64,000 nt of DNA from Chimonanthus salicifolius (Eukaryota > Streptophyta > Magnoliopsida > Laurales > Calycanthaceae), in the NCBI GenBank assembly GCA_013350335.1, contig CM023540.1, forward strand, positions 47,165,222 through 47,229,221, in the 5' to 3' direction. The position numbers and the translations under genes were made by a program. Below the pieces are notes generated by a model that did no database searches, was not told the origin of the DNA, and saw nothing but the letters and a program-made list of their open reading frames with translations. Below, in pieces: positions 13,201-24,931 of the stretch (the first letter of the stretch is position 1; the number at the start of each line of letters is the position of its first letter).

Positions 13201-13589
13201 AACCATTTTCAAGCCACTACATAACGGGAAAGCCATATATCATGAAGAAGATATACCAACTTGATCTCTGTGTGATTGAAGACGCTTGCTTAGTTCGAAT
13301 TCATACTGTTTCACACAACTGTCAAGTGAATTCATCAGGATAACCTCATCTGCCATGATTATGCACCTTATTTGTTCAAGATTGATCACAATTGCCTGCT
13401 CCCTCCCTAATACTGTTGAAGGATACACAAACAAAGGATCTAGAAGTCGGAGATCTCTAGCAGGCAGATTGCAACGTCTCATTATAGAGGCCTTATCAAG
13501 TGCCAGAATCTGTGAGTTCCCACTATGATCAATCTGTATCCATGAACGACTTCCATGACCTCTCTTCTTCATATCTGAATAATCAAAGC
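1217..13589 (-). CDS. MRS2-5: MRS2/MGT-type magnesium transporter (MRS2-5-like), first exon not located
   Basis: Membrane Mg2+ channel of the CorA/MRS2/ALR family. Coding exons on the minus strand with canonical GT-AG borders are 13257-13589, 12264-12355, 4403-4531, 2686-3027, 1844-1891 (48 nt) and 1217-1447. All join in phase. From the ATG at 13572 they encode 385 residues. The signature GMN tripeptide (GVFGMNF) is near residue 341, between two hydrophobic segments at about 322-340 and 355-376. Other conserved blocks are KKRG..SRSWI, LPARDLRLLDPLF, NLEQIRCII, LPFEFRALE and MDDDGDMAEMYLT. The exon at 13257-13589 begins five codons before that ATG after a good acceptor and is in phase 1, so an upstream exon (about 25-40 residues, judging by the roughly 420-residue family length) must supply the true start. 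I could not identify it. The block usually read as YIDDTED is YIDGTED here. The 7.7-kb intron 4532-12263 is filled with transposons. The assignment to the MRS2-5 branch rests on recalled similarity. Confidence 0.93.
1963..2207. mobile_element. Possible short MITE in an MRS2 intron
   Basis: The left end reads GGCTGTATTGGATTCGG and the right end, reverse-complemented, reads GGCTGCATTGGATGGG. This is a short imperfect terminal inverted repeat about 245 bp apart, next to the 48-nt microexon. No convincing target-site duplication is visible. A similar but diverged pair of ends occurs near 62.97-63.21 kb. Confidence 0.45.
3180..4030 (-). mobile_element. RTE-like LINE reverse-transcriptase remnant
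   Basis: On the minus strand, broken reading frames give CMLFVDDTVLI, the catalytic F/YxDD motif of reverse transcriptase, followed after a frameshift by INRIKIEYMACNFGRIEDGE, and then by pieces resembling IECWAMK. This order matches the C-terminal half of an RTE-type plant LINE. It lies in the MRS2 intron between 3028 and 4402 and is far too broken to be active. The RTE label is from recalled family features. Confidence 0.7.
4830..4976. repeat. Direct tandem duplication, 2 x 73 bp
   Basis: TGTGTTAGTATTTAGTCAC at 4831 recurs at 4904 as TGTGTCAGTATTTAGTCAC. Each copy runs through GGTACT(G/A)GAAGAATCCA to AGAGTCTAATAA. The copies are imperfect and lie in the large MRS2 intron. Confidence 0.85.
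5093..6030 (-). mobile_element. Probable LTR-retrotransposon remnant, minus orientation
   Basis: Read on the minus strand, a segment beginning TGTTGTAAACCCAGTCCCAC at about 6027 is followed by a TATA-like TTATAAATAGTGAGGG near 5850, then a more GC-rich block (5320-5790). This looks like an LTR promoter and leader. No protein domain and no matching TSD were found, so the right boundary is uncertain. Its first 77 bp are copied into the tandem array next to it. The open frames in the GC-rich block overlap each other on both strands and do not look like genes. Confidence 0.4.
5951..7550. repeat. Tandem array of three ~530-bp units
   Basis: Three consecutive near-identical units start at 5951, 6473 and 7011 with GACTACTACTTGAAATCGAC. 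Units one and two are 522 and 538 bp; the third runs into the intact TRIM. Every unit contains GACCCAGTGGGACTGGG, an A-rich stretch, TTAGGCACGCGGGTCATGC, and at its end the first ~130 bp of the TRIM LTR (TGTAATGCC(C/T)CGACCTTCC). The unit junctions share CGAC with both parental sequences. Confidence 0.9.
7408..8258 (-). mobile_element. TRIM element, complete, with CATAC target-site duplication
   Basis: This is a terminal-repeat retrotransposon in miniature. The two LTRs are 7408-7774 and 7895-8258 (about 365 bp, diverged). They begin TGTAATGCC / TGTAACAGCC and end GCATTAAA / GTATTACA. The internal domain is only 120 bp (7775-7894). Read on the minus strand it starts with TGGTATCAGAG (complement at 7882-7892), the primer-binding site for initiator methionine tRNA, and ends in a G-rich polypurine tract. 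A 21-C run (7835-7855) lies inside it. The flanks are CATAC at 7403-7407 and CATAC at 8259-8263. No coding capacity, as expected for a TRIM. The open frames here are shadows. It lies in the MRS2 intron. Confidence 0.88.
8375..9546 (+). mobile_element. 5'-truncated L1-type LINE with RNase H domain and 15-bp TSD
   Basis: Broken plus-strand frames encode the zinc-knuckle-like region after the reverse transcriptase (FAWKGLAPPRVQLFMWC, then VFWTIWKEMNSKIFEGK). Next comes a plant-LINE RNase H domain: IKFNVDGGLREKPGQTGIGG at about 8960-9030, VIEGDSTN near 9160, and NGVADFLAKNGIND near 9300-9340. The element ends in an A-run at 9539-9548. AATACTAAGGGCGTG at 8360-8374 is repeated with one mismatch at 9547-9561, which marks the insertion ends. 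Frameshifts and stops make it inactive. Confidence 0.88.
9730..10400. repeat. Degenerate repeat rich in CTCGAGCCCAAGC-type motifs
   Basis: Short alternations such as CTCGAGCCCAAGCTCGAG and GGCCTGGCCCAAG, followed by several copies of ACCCACTTAATAAATG. Similar text occurs near 22.2-22.7, 24.0-24.2, 36.5-36.8 and 39.8-39.95 kb. It has no open frame and no clear element boundaries. It is probably an old dispersed repeat family. Confidence 0.45.
10601..11213 (-). mobile_element. Possible LTR fragment, minus orientation
   Basis: Read on the minus strand the segment starts TGATTGTAACCTAGAGG. It has a TATA-like TATATAAAACCC near 10800 and ends CCCCAGCA. That is an LTR-like layout, but no matching TSD or internal region is seen. 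It lies inside the large MRS2 intron. Confidence 0.3.
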
Positions 13590-16500
13590 CTGAAATAGAG
13601 AATTCCCTTATGAATTCTCATACAGTAACACAATCAAAGGACAATGAAAATGTCACATATGCAAACAGTTTCCCAAAATAACCCCCATAATTATAATCAT
13701 CCAAAACATAATGCCACCTGTAATGATTCAAGTGGATTAGTAAGAATGTTATTAATGTTTAAGATTGATTTAATATTGATTTTATCCACAAAAACAATGT
13801 CCATTGTTAGAGCAAGATTCCAGTAAAGTCGTTTAAATATCACATAACCAAAAATTAGATACAACCCTCAAGTGATCACTGGATTCAGAAACCATAAAAT
13901 CCCATCCAACAGAAAGAAATTTGAGAAAATTGTGAAAAGGTTTGCACTAGAACTCATTGTAATTTGTAGAAAATGTATCTTTGAGAGCATAGGTTGAACT
14001 GCCAACTAGTCTATTCTTCAACTTTAGTAAAACCATTGTTCAAATGAAAGTTGCCCTTCTGACCATCCAAATCCTTAAACCATTATCAAACAACACTTTG
14101 AATTCTTAAGTAATGATAAAAAATACAACACTCTAAAATCGAAACCTTTCTAGAGTTTCCACTGATAAAACACAATGCAAAAAGTTAAATGCAACTAGTC
14201 TTTTAACAACTCAAACTCTAGAGAAGGTACACTTCAAATGATACTCTAATTAAAAATCCTGAATCCTATCAACAAAGTCTAGAACATTGATTTACTGCTG
14301 CTTCAAAATGTCAAAAACTTTTTTTTTTGAGATTCAAAATGTCAGAAACTAATTACTCATCAACTTAAGAAGGTGAGCTCACTCCCATTTTGTTCTAATT
14401 AATCGAAATCTAACACTTGTATTCATTCCCGTGCAACATAGCACTGCAAACTTTGTTCTGAAACTTGTTGCCACCCTACCATACATCTGTTATGTTAAAT
14501 CAAGTGTTCAACATATTCATTGGGAATGCATTTATTCTTTTTTAGCATTTTCCAAGATAATTTCCTTGGCAGCCAATCATAGACTCTATGTAAGTTGATA
14601 AAAACCATGTGTAAGATTTTCCTTTTCTCCTTATATTTCTCTCACACGTTGTTGTCAATACAAAATAACATTTCATAGATGATCTACCTAGATTAAACCA
14701 TGTTCAATCTCAAAAATATTTGGTTCTTGTCTTGGCACTTCCCTATCAGAAAAGATAGATGGTCGGCATCTACCCTGACAAGGACGGGAACAGTCACCGA
14801 ATTTTCTTATGACCTTCAAAAACGCACACACTCCACTACCCTATTACACTCTAGAGTTCCATAGTATGACTCAAAAGTTTAATTCCTCAAAAATTGACAA
14901 AATTAAGAATATTTCCTTTATTCTTATAAAAGGGAACTGGAATGCTCTTCCACCATTTTTCAAGTATGCTTTTTTAAACTATGATTTTTTCAAGTAAGCT
15001 AATTAGCCAACAAAGCCTCTATGGTCCAAATGCTTTTTTTCTCTCTCTTTTATTTTTTTTGCACATCTTCAAATCCATTTATGTCAGTCCACACTACCTG
15101 AAAATTAATATTCATCATAGAAAGCTCCCATCCAGCAAAGCAAATCAAATAAACTAAGAACCCTCTACTCCCTTTCGCCAATCAATGTGAACCAAAGACA
15201 TCACAAATACCTAGACTATATTTATTTCATACAGAATTCACCTAGGCAAACTATAAACCCATCAACCAGAAATTTGTAACTCCTTTCTTTTGATACGAAC
15301 CAGAGAGAGAGGTAACACCCCAAACTCTATTAATTTCATACAGAGTCAAACTTTCAAAATAATCCCTTCACACAATCACAAATAGCCCAAAAAATAAATG
15401 ATGCCAAAAGGTTCCAGAAGAGTTCTATTATAACTATCATGATCTTTTCTGGAAGAAAAGAAGATTCTAGAAGAGATTTCCCTCCATAAAATAGAAATTT
15501 AAAATCAACAGCAACTTAAAGATAGAATTCGAACTAGCCTTACGAAACGGGAGGCAGGCAACCTTATTTTCTACGTGAAGAGGTCAGATCTTCGCCACCT
15601 AAAATGGTGGGTGACATAGGTGTCGCTGTAAAGAGAACAAAATCAGACACAACCCAGAAATCTCTCATAAAATTAAAAAAAGAAAAAGAAAAATCAAACA
15701 AAGATCCAGAAGAAACCCGAGTAGATGGTTTTATCTTCTTGATCTCTCACTTCCATCACAGATATTTTAAATGCTATTTGTCTGCAAGTGTATCGGTCAT
15801 TCAATGCTGTTTCGTTTCATCAGTAAATAAACAAGGAAACGCGGGCCAGCAGCAGCATTCCCGGTGCATCCAATCTATGGTGCATCCAATCTATAATATC
15901 CACTTCCAACAACTCTTCAACGTTGGATAAGATTGATTAAAAAGAAGGGTTCATAATTAATCAATTAATTAATGATAAAAATATAATAATATATAAATAA
16001 TTACAAAATGGAAAATATAAATATAAAAGGTAATAATCATACCTTATAAAAATACCTTTTTTTCATATCAATTAATTATAACTTATAAAATAGGTCTAAC
16101 CATTTAAGATAATAAGTTTTATACATTTTTAGGTCGTTTAAAGTCAATTATTCCAGTTTTTTCAACCACGGATAATATAGTATTTTAATTTTAATTTTAA
16201 AAAAAAAATCAAAGAAAATCGAAGCACATAGTTGAGAGGAAGAAGGAAAAACTAAAATAAGAAGTCGAAATTTAAAAAATATTTTCCTTGAAAAATAAGA
16301 CCTTTATTTTAATCAAAGGACAAAGTTGACAAAAAAGAAAATTAATAGTAGAAGGACAATAAAAAATGGTGAATTTGAAAGTGTTATGTCCCTACCCTTG
16401 GGACACATGATTTTTTTTTTTTGAAACACTAATCTCAACCAAACGCTAATCCTCTAATAAAAAGGAGTTTCATGCATACGAGGGAAACTTATCATTTCTA

Positions 16501-17859
16501 TAAATGGAACATCGGGAAACTATTTATCACATAAAAGATAACATCATGGGTTTTCACCAATTAATCAATCACTAGTTGTAATCCTCACACAACACTGCGA
16601 CTCACACAATTGAAATGCTGATCAATACAGTTTATGCATATGGACAACGTAAAGGCGATTTATATAGCAATGCAAATAACATGATTTACTCATGTGGACA
16701 ATGCAATTGCTTCTCATACCAGATCAACACGATTTACTCGCGTGGATAACGCAGGGCTACCACACACCCCACTATGAAACAATACGATTCACACATGCGA
16801 ACAACGCAGAGTTACTCATACAATTCACAACACATGCACAAATCACATATCACATTCAATATCATGTTGGAGCATGCATTCATCTCAGCATATGCAATCC
16901 AACAAAGCATACATAACAACACATCAATCACACATTGCACATGAGGGGTATTCAACCAGGTAGATGGGCTAAGCCTATCTCTTTAGAGAGGGAATCAAGT
17001 CTTCATGATAAATAGAAGATTTAAGGTCAAAAAAGGAGTTCAAAAATTTCTTCAGAGAGGGGGATCAGGTCTTCATGAGTGTTAATTGGAATTTTAGATC
17101 AAGGTTCTTAGACCAAGGAATATTTTAGCCTTTGCGAGAGACTCATTGAGTGCTTTGCAAAACATGAGATTGATATTAAGAGAGGCTAAGAGCTTATATT
17201 ATTCGTGTATTTAGGATTCTCTGAGGTGTTTTATTCATATTTATTCTCTATGTAATGAATGAAATTTGATTCTTTTTGTCTTTTTTATCAAGGTGCATAT
17301 GTTATTTGTCTGTTTCTTTTATTTCCTTTGCATGCTATAACCACGCATTAAATGGAGGATTGAACATTTGAACTCAACCGTTTCACATTTTGTTTGAGGA
17401 TAATCAACAAGACCACAACTCCCATGAAGGAGATGATTGGGTGTTCTCATGAAAGGGTTATACAAGACAACGTTAAAGATACAAATTAATGTTATTAGAA
17501 TCGGACTGAACCACAGGTTCAACTACAACTTCCAATTCTATGATTCGATTTTCACAAAAAGTTGGCCTTGATAAAAAAAAAACCTTAAAAAATTGATTGC
17601 AGGTTTTTTTTATAAAAACTCGCAAACCGTAAATTGTGGTTTAAAAAAAATTCAAAATGGGCAACCCTTATGGCCTTCCCTTTAAAAAGATAATTTAATA
17701 TTAAGTAGCCCATTAGGCCACAATGCTCAGCCTTAGAAAAGCTAGGAGTTGAGTGATTTCTCCCTCCCTAGCTCTGGATTTTATAAGTGACTCTCAAGTC
17801 TTTCAGTTCCTTTAGATGTGAGATTGTTAGTGTGTCAGTAAAGTGGTGCCTCTCCCTCC
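13590..17859. other. Upstream flank of MRS2; first exon expected here but not found
   Basis: AT-rich DNA without a recognisable gene. The missing N-terminal exon and promoter of the MRS2 gene should lie in the first few kilobases. A possible donor (GTAAGG on the minus strand) is seen near 15540 but without a matching coding segment, so it may end a UTR exon. A 108-codon open frame at 15604-15930 (+) has no recognisable feature. Confidence 0.5.
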
Positions 17860-18201
17860 CAGGGGATAAAATCTCGGCCCATACTATGCGTATCGGTCGA
17901 GATATCTCAGGATTTCACCGATACGCATAGTCGCATAGTATCAGCCAAAGATTAAAAAATTCGGTTGAATATCGGCTGATTTTTATTTTTTATTTTAAAA
18001 AAAATACAAATATCGGTGTGGGCCCGGTCGATATTTCAGCCGATATTTATAGTTTTTAATTTTTTTAAAAAAACAGCATTTTTTAAATTTTTTTAATGAT
18101 TTTTTTCAAAAAAGAAAAAACTATTGCGATTTAAAAAAAAAATGAGGAAAGAGAAAAATCTCGGCTGAGATCTAGGCCGAGATCCAAATTTTCATCCCCT
18201 G
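17860..18201. mobile_element. hAT-like MITE with 8-bp target-site duplication
   Basis: The left end CAGGGGATAAAATCTCGGCC pairs with the right end, which reverse-complements to CAGGGGATGAAAATTTGGATC and continues into CTCGGCC. The CAGGG start is typical of hAT elements. The flanks CTCCCTCC (17852-17859) and CTCTCTCC (18202-18209) match at 7 of 8 positions, and hAT elements duplicate 8 bp. The interior is AT-rich with repeated TATCGG(C/T) motifs. A right-end-like fragment (GAGATTTCAACC...CATACCCTGCA) occurs near 35.87-35.9 kb. Confidence 0.65.
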
Positions 18202-18289
18202 CTCTCTCCAGATGCCTTTCTTGTGTAATTGTTTTTCAGTTTTCACCGCTCTTCAACCTTAAGCCCAGCCGAGATAAAAGCATATTCAT

Positions 18290-18780
18290 AATTTGATATT
18301 GACTATTGAGTATATACCAAACCTTATTGGGTCAGTCTAAACATATGAAAGTAGATGGGTTAATCAATTTATATTATTGGGTCTAAACATATGATTTGTA
18401 TAATATAAAACAATATAAATAGCATATTGTTTACTTAAATATAAATAACATTATATGTTAAGAATAATATATATTTATATTATATAATATTATTTATGTT
18501 ATTATGTTTAGAATAATATGTTTACTGGTATTATATGCCATTATAATATAATGTCACATAATATTATAATAATATTATACGCTTAATATAAATAACATTA
18601 TTATGATATAAATAGTATATTGTTTTTACAGCAAACAACATAATATAAATGTTTAAACCCAGTAAATATACAAATCATATTGTTTCATTATTATATTTAG
18701 ATGTGACAAAAAACATTTTTTGTTTAAAATATTCTTTCAGCTCATCAAAAACTTTAATTAATAATATAAGATTATTTATA
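18290..18780. repeat. AT-rich low-complexity block
   Basis: Degenerate iterations of AATATAAATA and ATTATAT. No gene or element boundary is visible. Confidence 0.6.
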
Positions 18781-19054
18781 TTAATGGTACGGATTTGACC
18801 GAATTTGATCACAGTTGAATCCAGTTAAACCTTATTTAACCTACCGTTCAATACACCATCCAATTCTGATAACATTGATACAAATTTCTAGGAAAGGAAT
18901 TTCTTGTGCCCCATGTGAAGCATCATCATCAATAGATTGACCACCGTCTTTAACATCCGATTCAGTCCCATCTGATGAAATCTTCGCATAAGATCCTTCT
19001 TTCAAGCTGTGTATCCCCAGCATGTGGTGACACTCACAATTTCATTAGAAACTT

Positions 19055-19230
19055 CTTTTTTATTTTTTGATGATCAAAGTCTTTAGACCTTTTAGAGCAT
19101 CCGATTAATCTTTGGGACATATGAAAGTCTTCCTAGCTATACACATCGGGTAACTCTATAGAGAGTGATCCTTTGAAATAGAGTGAGAATCGAACTCAAG
19201 ACACTTGTTTTCGGAAGTGGGTTCAAGATC
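19055..19230 (-). mobile_element. Possible SINE, minus orientation
   Basis: Read on the minus strand there is a pol III box B-like AGTTCGATTCTCACTC near 19187-19202, followed by a body ending in TTTGATCATCAAAAAATAAAA. A related plus-strand text (GTTTGATTCGCACTCG near 19970, ending CTTGATTATAAAAAAAAA at 20095) may be another copy. Box A is not clear. Confidence 0.35.
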
Positions 19231-19599
19231 AGTTTGCAGTGGTGGCTCTAGTGCTTCAGTGGAGAAACTATTTTGGATGTTCAAGAATTGGCTCAGGGGC
19301 AGGTTGAGGTAGAGGCTCTGCATTAAGAAGATTTTCTTGAAGATTTACCTTTGTTGTTATAGGTTTTACTTAATGTTAAATGGACAGCTCTGCCTCTCTA
19401 AGAGCAAAGGAAGAGGGTTGTGATACTGAAGATGAATCACTGTTAACATCTTCTTCAAATTTAAGCTTCCCCTGTTATTGGGAGGTTTTCTATACGCTTA
19501 CAGGGACTTCGTTTGAGGCAAGAGAAGTCTTAGAATTGGAGATGAAGGGCTGTCAAAAGATCTAACACTTGCAGGAACAACAAAAATTAGTAAGCAAAT

Positions 19600-19935
19600 T
19601 GGCAATGTCAAAGAATGTGATGAATATTAGAATTTCCCATTGGCTACAACTTCCACTTCTGACCTGTTGCCATCTGAGACCAGTCTATCTCATCGTCTTT
19701 CTTTTTCTTCGAAGGTAGCCTCGAGGACTTTTTTCTTTTCTTCCATTGAAGTTCTACTAGAAGTTCAAATATTTGACGTGTGGACTTCTTTTTTTGTTTT
19801 GTCCCATTGCAGTTCTTCTAGACGTTCAAGTATTTGACATTTCTCAACTAGTTTCTCATGGAGATCAATGTCCTCACTGTAGAAAAATTGAGCATGGATT
19901 AAATCCAACTCTCACAACTTTGAAGGGCTCCCATA
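19600..19935 (-). pseudogene. Possible degraded coiled-coil coding remnant, unidentified
   Basis: On the minus strand an open stretch reads SEDIDLHEKLVEKCQILERL followed by EELQWDKTKKE, then a stop. A shifted frame then gives a related FELLVELQWKKRKKVLEATF and EEKERR, as if an internal repeat had diverged. Further minus-strand pieces downstream (a serine-rich VNSDSSSVSQPSSFALREAE near 19390-19440; an acidic SDGTESDVKDGGQSIDDDAS near 18920-18980) might belong to the same dead gene. I do not recognise the family. Stops and frameshifts exclude a working gene as read. Confidence 0.25.
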
Positions 19936-20700
19936 ACGGCTAAGAATCCTTCTTAGAAAACAGTGGTCTTATGTTTGATTCGCACTCGACTCCAAATGGT
20001 CATTCTACAGAATTTATCTTGTGTGTGTATTTGGAAGTTTAGACATGCCTTGAAGAGTAGTTGGGTGAGATACATGGACTCCTTGATTATAAAAAAAAAT
20101 CCAACTCTCATTGGTATCCAAAAATGATAGGTTGTTGGAGATACGATCTAAAAATAACATTCTTATTGCAATTGGCTTTGCACAATACAATTATTGTTAA
20201 AAAAACTCAAAAGTTGAGCTCATCTCAAGATGTCATCAAGTTTTTTTTTAAAAAAAAAAATTCAAAAATAATCGATTCAAAACTCTGTTAAATCGAGTCC
20301 ATTCGGACCAATGTTGCAGATCAATTCTTCCTTCCATTTTCCATCTTTCATCTTTCATCATCATCAATCCACATACCTAATGTAGAAAACATAAAAGCTT
20401 GTTATAGTTGATACAATTTCTGATACATTAAAGGAAATGGTTGAATTACATGTAGTGATTTCTAAAAGTGTTTGCTCAGCAGAGTGGTTCCATTCTAAGG
20501 TAAGCTGAATTAAAGTGTAACAATCTTTTAAGAATTGATGAAGATCTGCACTCTTATCGTTGAATGGCTCTTGCAGATGATCGTAGGCTAGTCTTCTTTT
20601 AAGGAGAATGAAAGAATTAAAAACTACAATGGCTAGAATACAGTTATCACCCAAATTAGGATATTTATGCACCTAGTTATTGAAGGGAATGTTTTTTTTA

Positions 20701-20850
20701 GCTCACATGGGTCTAATTCAACTGGTAATCTCCCGGCTTCAGGAAGCAGCAGGTGCCAAATTCGAACTCCTATTGCCTCACCTGATGTGGTGTAGTAGAT
20801 ATTACCTGTGAAGGTTTTACACTGAGTTTGACACACGTAAAAAAAAAAAG
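20701..20850 (+). mobile_element. SINE, tRNA-derived
   Basis: A tRNA-like head with box A-like GTCTAATTCAACTGGTA (20711-20727) and box B-like AAATTCGAACTCC (20758-20770). The tail is GTGAAGGTTTTACACTGAGT...ACACGTAA, ending in an A-run at 20839-20849. The same tail is found in three other places in this window (36.13-36.23 kb plus; 37.64-37.83 and 31.98-32.13 kb minus), defining one SINE family. Confidence 0.7.
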
Positions 20851-23800
20851 AATATTTAGCTTTTGGAAAAAAAATTATGGCTTTGATCTAATCTACTTGG
20901 TGCATAACAGATGTGAATGGGTTTTTGTTAATAATATGAATGAATAATTGATAATTGATTATATTTTTTTTATAAATGGGTATTCCACTTGTATTAGAGG
21001 TAAGACTAATTCCACAAATACACGAAACCATTTTATCAAATAGGTTACTAATATTTTCGATCATTTCTACATAAAGTATATTACAACATTTATAATTTTT
21101 TGTTATAGTAATGTAATTTGACTATGATTAGTTGATCAGGTTTAAACATTATGTTCTAGTTGTAGTCATGTATTCATATTGGCAAAATTTAAATAATAAA
21201 TACAAAATCATTTTTACTTATAATTGTAATGAATGGCGCATTTGATTTGCTGAAAATTATACATTATATAGAAGTATTGGGATTATCAATATGTGACTGG
21301 TGTTATCCAGTAAACCCTTGAAAAAGAAATTTGGATTTTACTATGTAATTGGTGTGAGTCAATATTTAGGAAAAAAAAAAAGAAGGAATATGCTATGGTT
21401 CAGTAAATAATTAAAAAAATCCAATATGCATCAAATATAGGTCTCAGATGTCAATTACTTTGTGGGCCCATTATGACTATCTATCTATATGTGGCCTCTT
21501 TTTACATGTAATGTAATTGGGATAGGTTAAATAATGAACATGTCTTGTAGTGGTCATATTCCTTATATTCGTATGTGGAAAGTCTTAAGATAAAGTCTCT
21601 CTAAAAAAAAAAGGCCACTCTCCATAATTTATACATGACATGTGCGGATAAGGAAGTTTACACATGTTTCAAAGATTAGTCAAGTGAAACGTCTGAATAC
21701 TTTAATCTTAAACAAAAATGAACATGTCTTGTAGCGATGATGGGTCGATAGATGCAATTTATCTACGAATCAACTTTTTCAACTATTCAGGGTTTACCCA
21801 GGATGAGTGATTCAGAGACATATTTGGACTAGTTGCAATTATGGAGGGATCATCATAAAAGGAGACTCATGTCTCCATCATTCATTTTAAAACTTTGTGT
21901 AAATATTTGAATACCAATCAAGTAAATGATAAACATGCAAGGCCAAAGAGTAAACACTATTCAAAAGAAAATGTGATAATCGCTCCCCTACAGCATTGTT
22001 TGCACAGTTTAGCTTAAGAAATAATAATGTCAAAAGAAGATTACCCGTGTACCTCTTACCATGGGCATGGTAGTAAGTCCATTGAAAAGTTCTATATTTA
22101 AATATTCGCCACAAATTGCATTGATTTCACTGATCAAGCCATATTTTTAAGGTAGCGCGAACATAGGTAGGCCTGTTAACAGTCGGGTTCAGGTTGTGTT
22201 CACTTTATAGTAGCCCGAGTCCACCTGAAACCCATCAAGCTTTTGAGAGTAAGAGCCCGAGCTCCACCATTTAAAAATCTATATAGCCTGAGCCTGCCTG
22301 TTTATAACCCATTTATTTAAGACCTTTTTTTTTTAATTCAAAACCTTAATTTAAAGAAAACTAAAACGACCATGGCCGCCATATATAGAGAGAGAGGGGG
22401 TTGTGAAAAGGAGAAGAAAGGGAGAAGAAACTTCGTTGTATCACTGTTGTCTTCACCTCACCATTGCCACCATGAAGAAGGAAAGGGATAAAAGGAAAAG
22501 AGGAAAGAGGGAGAAAAGAGAAATGTTCTACTAGAGTTTGCTTTCAGGGTACATACATACTTATATATGAATAGTTAAACGGGCCAAAAAGCCCGACCGG
22601 GTGACAACATGCTTTGAGCAAAAGCCCGAGCCCATCCATTTATGAAAATGGGCTAAAAAATTAACATGAAGTCAGCCAACAAGCAATAATATATATATTC
22701 AAATCCGTTTGTTTGAGCTGAGCTTAGACAGGTCACGGGCTGAGTTAGACAAATGAATAGCCTAAATATAGGTCATTTTCAATCACTTTTTTAAACTTAA
22801 TTTTCTTTAAAAATATAATTTGATTGATCTAATCAAAACATGATAGACTAAATATCAGAAGATAAATTTCTAATTTAATTGTTACCACCCTAATCGATAA
22901 CCTCATACAAAGTTGCACAGGTAATAATCAATTCAACAATATGTGAGCATCACTGAACAAATTGTATTCACCTTTTATGTTATATAATATTTTCTCTTGA
23001 CAGGAACTCAAAACCTAATCATTATAATAAGAGACTAAAATTGCACAAACAAATAACAAAAACAACCACCTCCTTAACAATCACATTTATTAATAATACC
23101 ATCTCAAAGTGTCATATTTTGTTGCAAAACCATTTCTGTAAAGAAGAAGAAGAACAAAAGTAAACTATCTCTATCATTAAAATCAACAAAAATAATTCAT
23201 ACCCATGCATCTCTAAAAAGGACTGCAGTAATGCAGTTTCCGGGTTATTTCATCCATCAATAAGTTTCCAAACACAAGAGTTGCCAAGGGAAACTTCGAA
23301 CACAGTCCTACTAAACCCCTCATTCCAATAACATCCCAACATGCCAAAAATCTTCAATCCAACAGTTCAGATCAGTGCCTTACTTGTGAAATTCAAATGA
23401 CTCATCTCACCTTCTACCCTGACAGTGATATACAATTGACCCAGTAGAATTTTTATAGGATATGTAAAATTACTAATTATGCCCTTATTTCATAATTAAG
23501 CAACCTTCTTCATATGCTATCTATACAAAGGAAGAAAATTACATCAATCCAACATGAATATCACTCGAGAAGCTAATCAATTAGGATGGATCTAAAACTG
23601 TCTACCTCAACAAGAGATTGGCTTCATGGTGCTGATTAGACAAAACTATCTCACTTCCTTTAAAATATTAAAAGACTTTTTTGACCGTCTGAAAATAGGA
23701 GCGAAAACTGCTAAAGTGTCAAACCTTTTCTACAAATTAAATATTTTCAAGCACAAAATCAAGAGTGACCTGTATGAGGTAACTTAGACAGGTGGATACT

Positions 23801-24926
23801 CTTGCTCATAAACCAAAGTTCGCAAGTTCGAATCTCGTAGTAATTCGACGCATATGGCTTATAGAGGTCTGTATGAATTTCGAGTTTTATCCAAACGCCC
23901 TCGAGAGATGGAGGTCTTGGAATACTTTGTAATAAAAAAAAAAGTACAAAATCAGGAGATAAGAATCCACTTCAAAGAGGATAGGTTAAAGTAAGCCTAA
24001 CAATGGCTCAAGTCTGATTGGATCTATTTCGGGTTCAAGTCACTAGCCCTTAATTCATTACTTGTTTATTAAATAGATCAATCAAGTCAACTCTAATTCA
24101 AGTACAAATCAAGTCTAATTGGGCTTAGCAGCCTAATTACTCAACCCAAATCGACTTAAACCCATTTAGACATTTAGCTCATTTTAGCAATAATGATTTA
24201 ATTAAAACGCCTCAAACCCAACTAAATCCATTTACCCTTTTAGGCATTGAGCTCATTAAAAGAAAATGAAGAAATATGAAATAAAAAATACCTAAAAATA
24301 TAAAAACATTGCCAAACAATAGATTCCCACGCCCCATTATTAGACAAAACAAAAACACAATGTGCAAAGTAATGGACAAGTCAGTGTGGATATGTAACAT
24401 CACCATTTTTCAAAGTAATGTATGAATAAACACAAGAATAACTCCTTACTTTTTCTCTTGTCCTTTTTCTAATTGGTTGCAGTTGCCTCAGGAACCATTT
24501 GACCAATTATTTGGACAATTAGTCAATACTACTACCTGAAGATCCTTTTCTGAAGAAATATATCACAGTAAGTAGTAAGTAGTGACAACACATATCAAAA
24601 TGTTCTTTTCAAATATCAAATATCAAATCTTGTTTTATTATGTTTGTAATTGTAAGTAATGAACTCTTGCAAAGACTCAAATCTCAATAGCAATTCAGAA
24701 GTTGGATGGAATACCAAAGAGCTAACACCACCATACATGTGCTGTTTTGGGGCCATGATCCACTTATAGGTGGATGAATAATTACATTGACAAGATTTAA
24801 TTAATTCTAAATGAATCAAGATGGTTCAACCAGATTCATCTCTAGGATTGTTCAGTCCAAAAAGTACCAATAAGCAATTATTTGCAACTATCAAACTCTC
24901 CTAATAAAAAGGCAAATTGTATGGGT
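20851..24926. other. Intergenic DNA with scattered repeat fragments
   Basis: AT-rich, no gene seen. 22170-22760 has the GGGCTC/GCCCGAG-type dispersed repeat, interrupted by a purine-rich GGAGAAGAAAGGGAGAAG tract near 22410. A SINE lies at 23765-23943. 24000-24200 again has the GGGTTCAAGTC/CAACCCAAATC repeat text. Confidence 0.5.
23765..23943 (+). mobile_element. SINE of a second type
   Basis: A box A-like GAGGTAACTTAGACAGGTGGA near 23776, box B-like AGTTCGAATCTCG at 23825-23837, a short body, and a terminal AATAAAAAAAAAA at about 23931-23943. The tail differs from the SINE at 20701. Confidence 0.6.
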
Positions 24927-24931
24927 GATTA

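Noticed and set aside
20701..20775. tRNA gene
   Set aside because: Box A and box B are present but there is no cloverleaf; an A-tail and SINE family tail follow.
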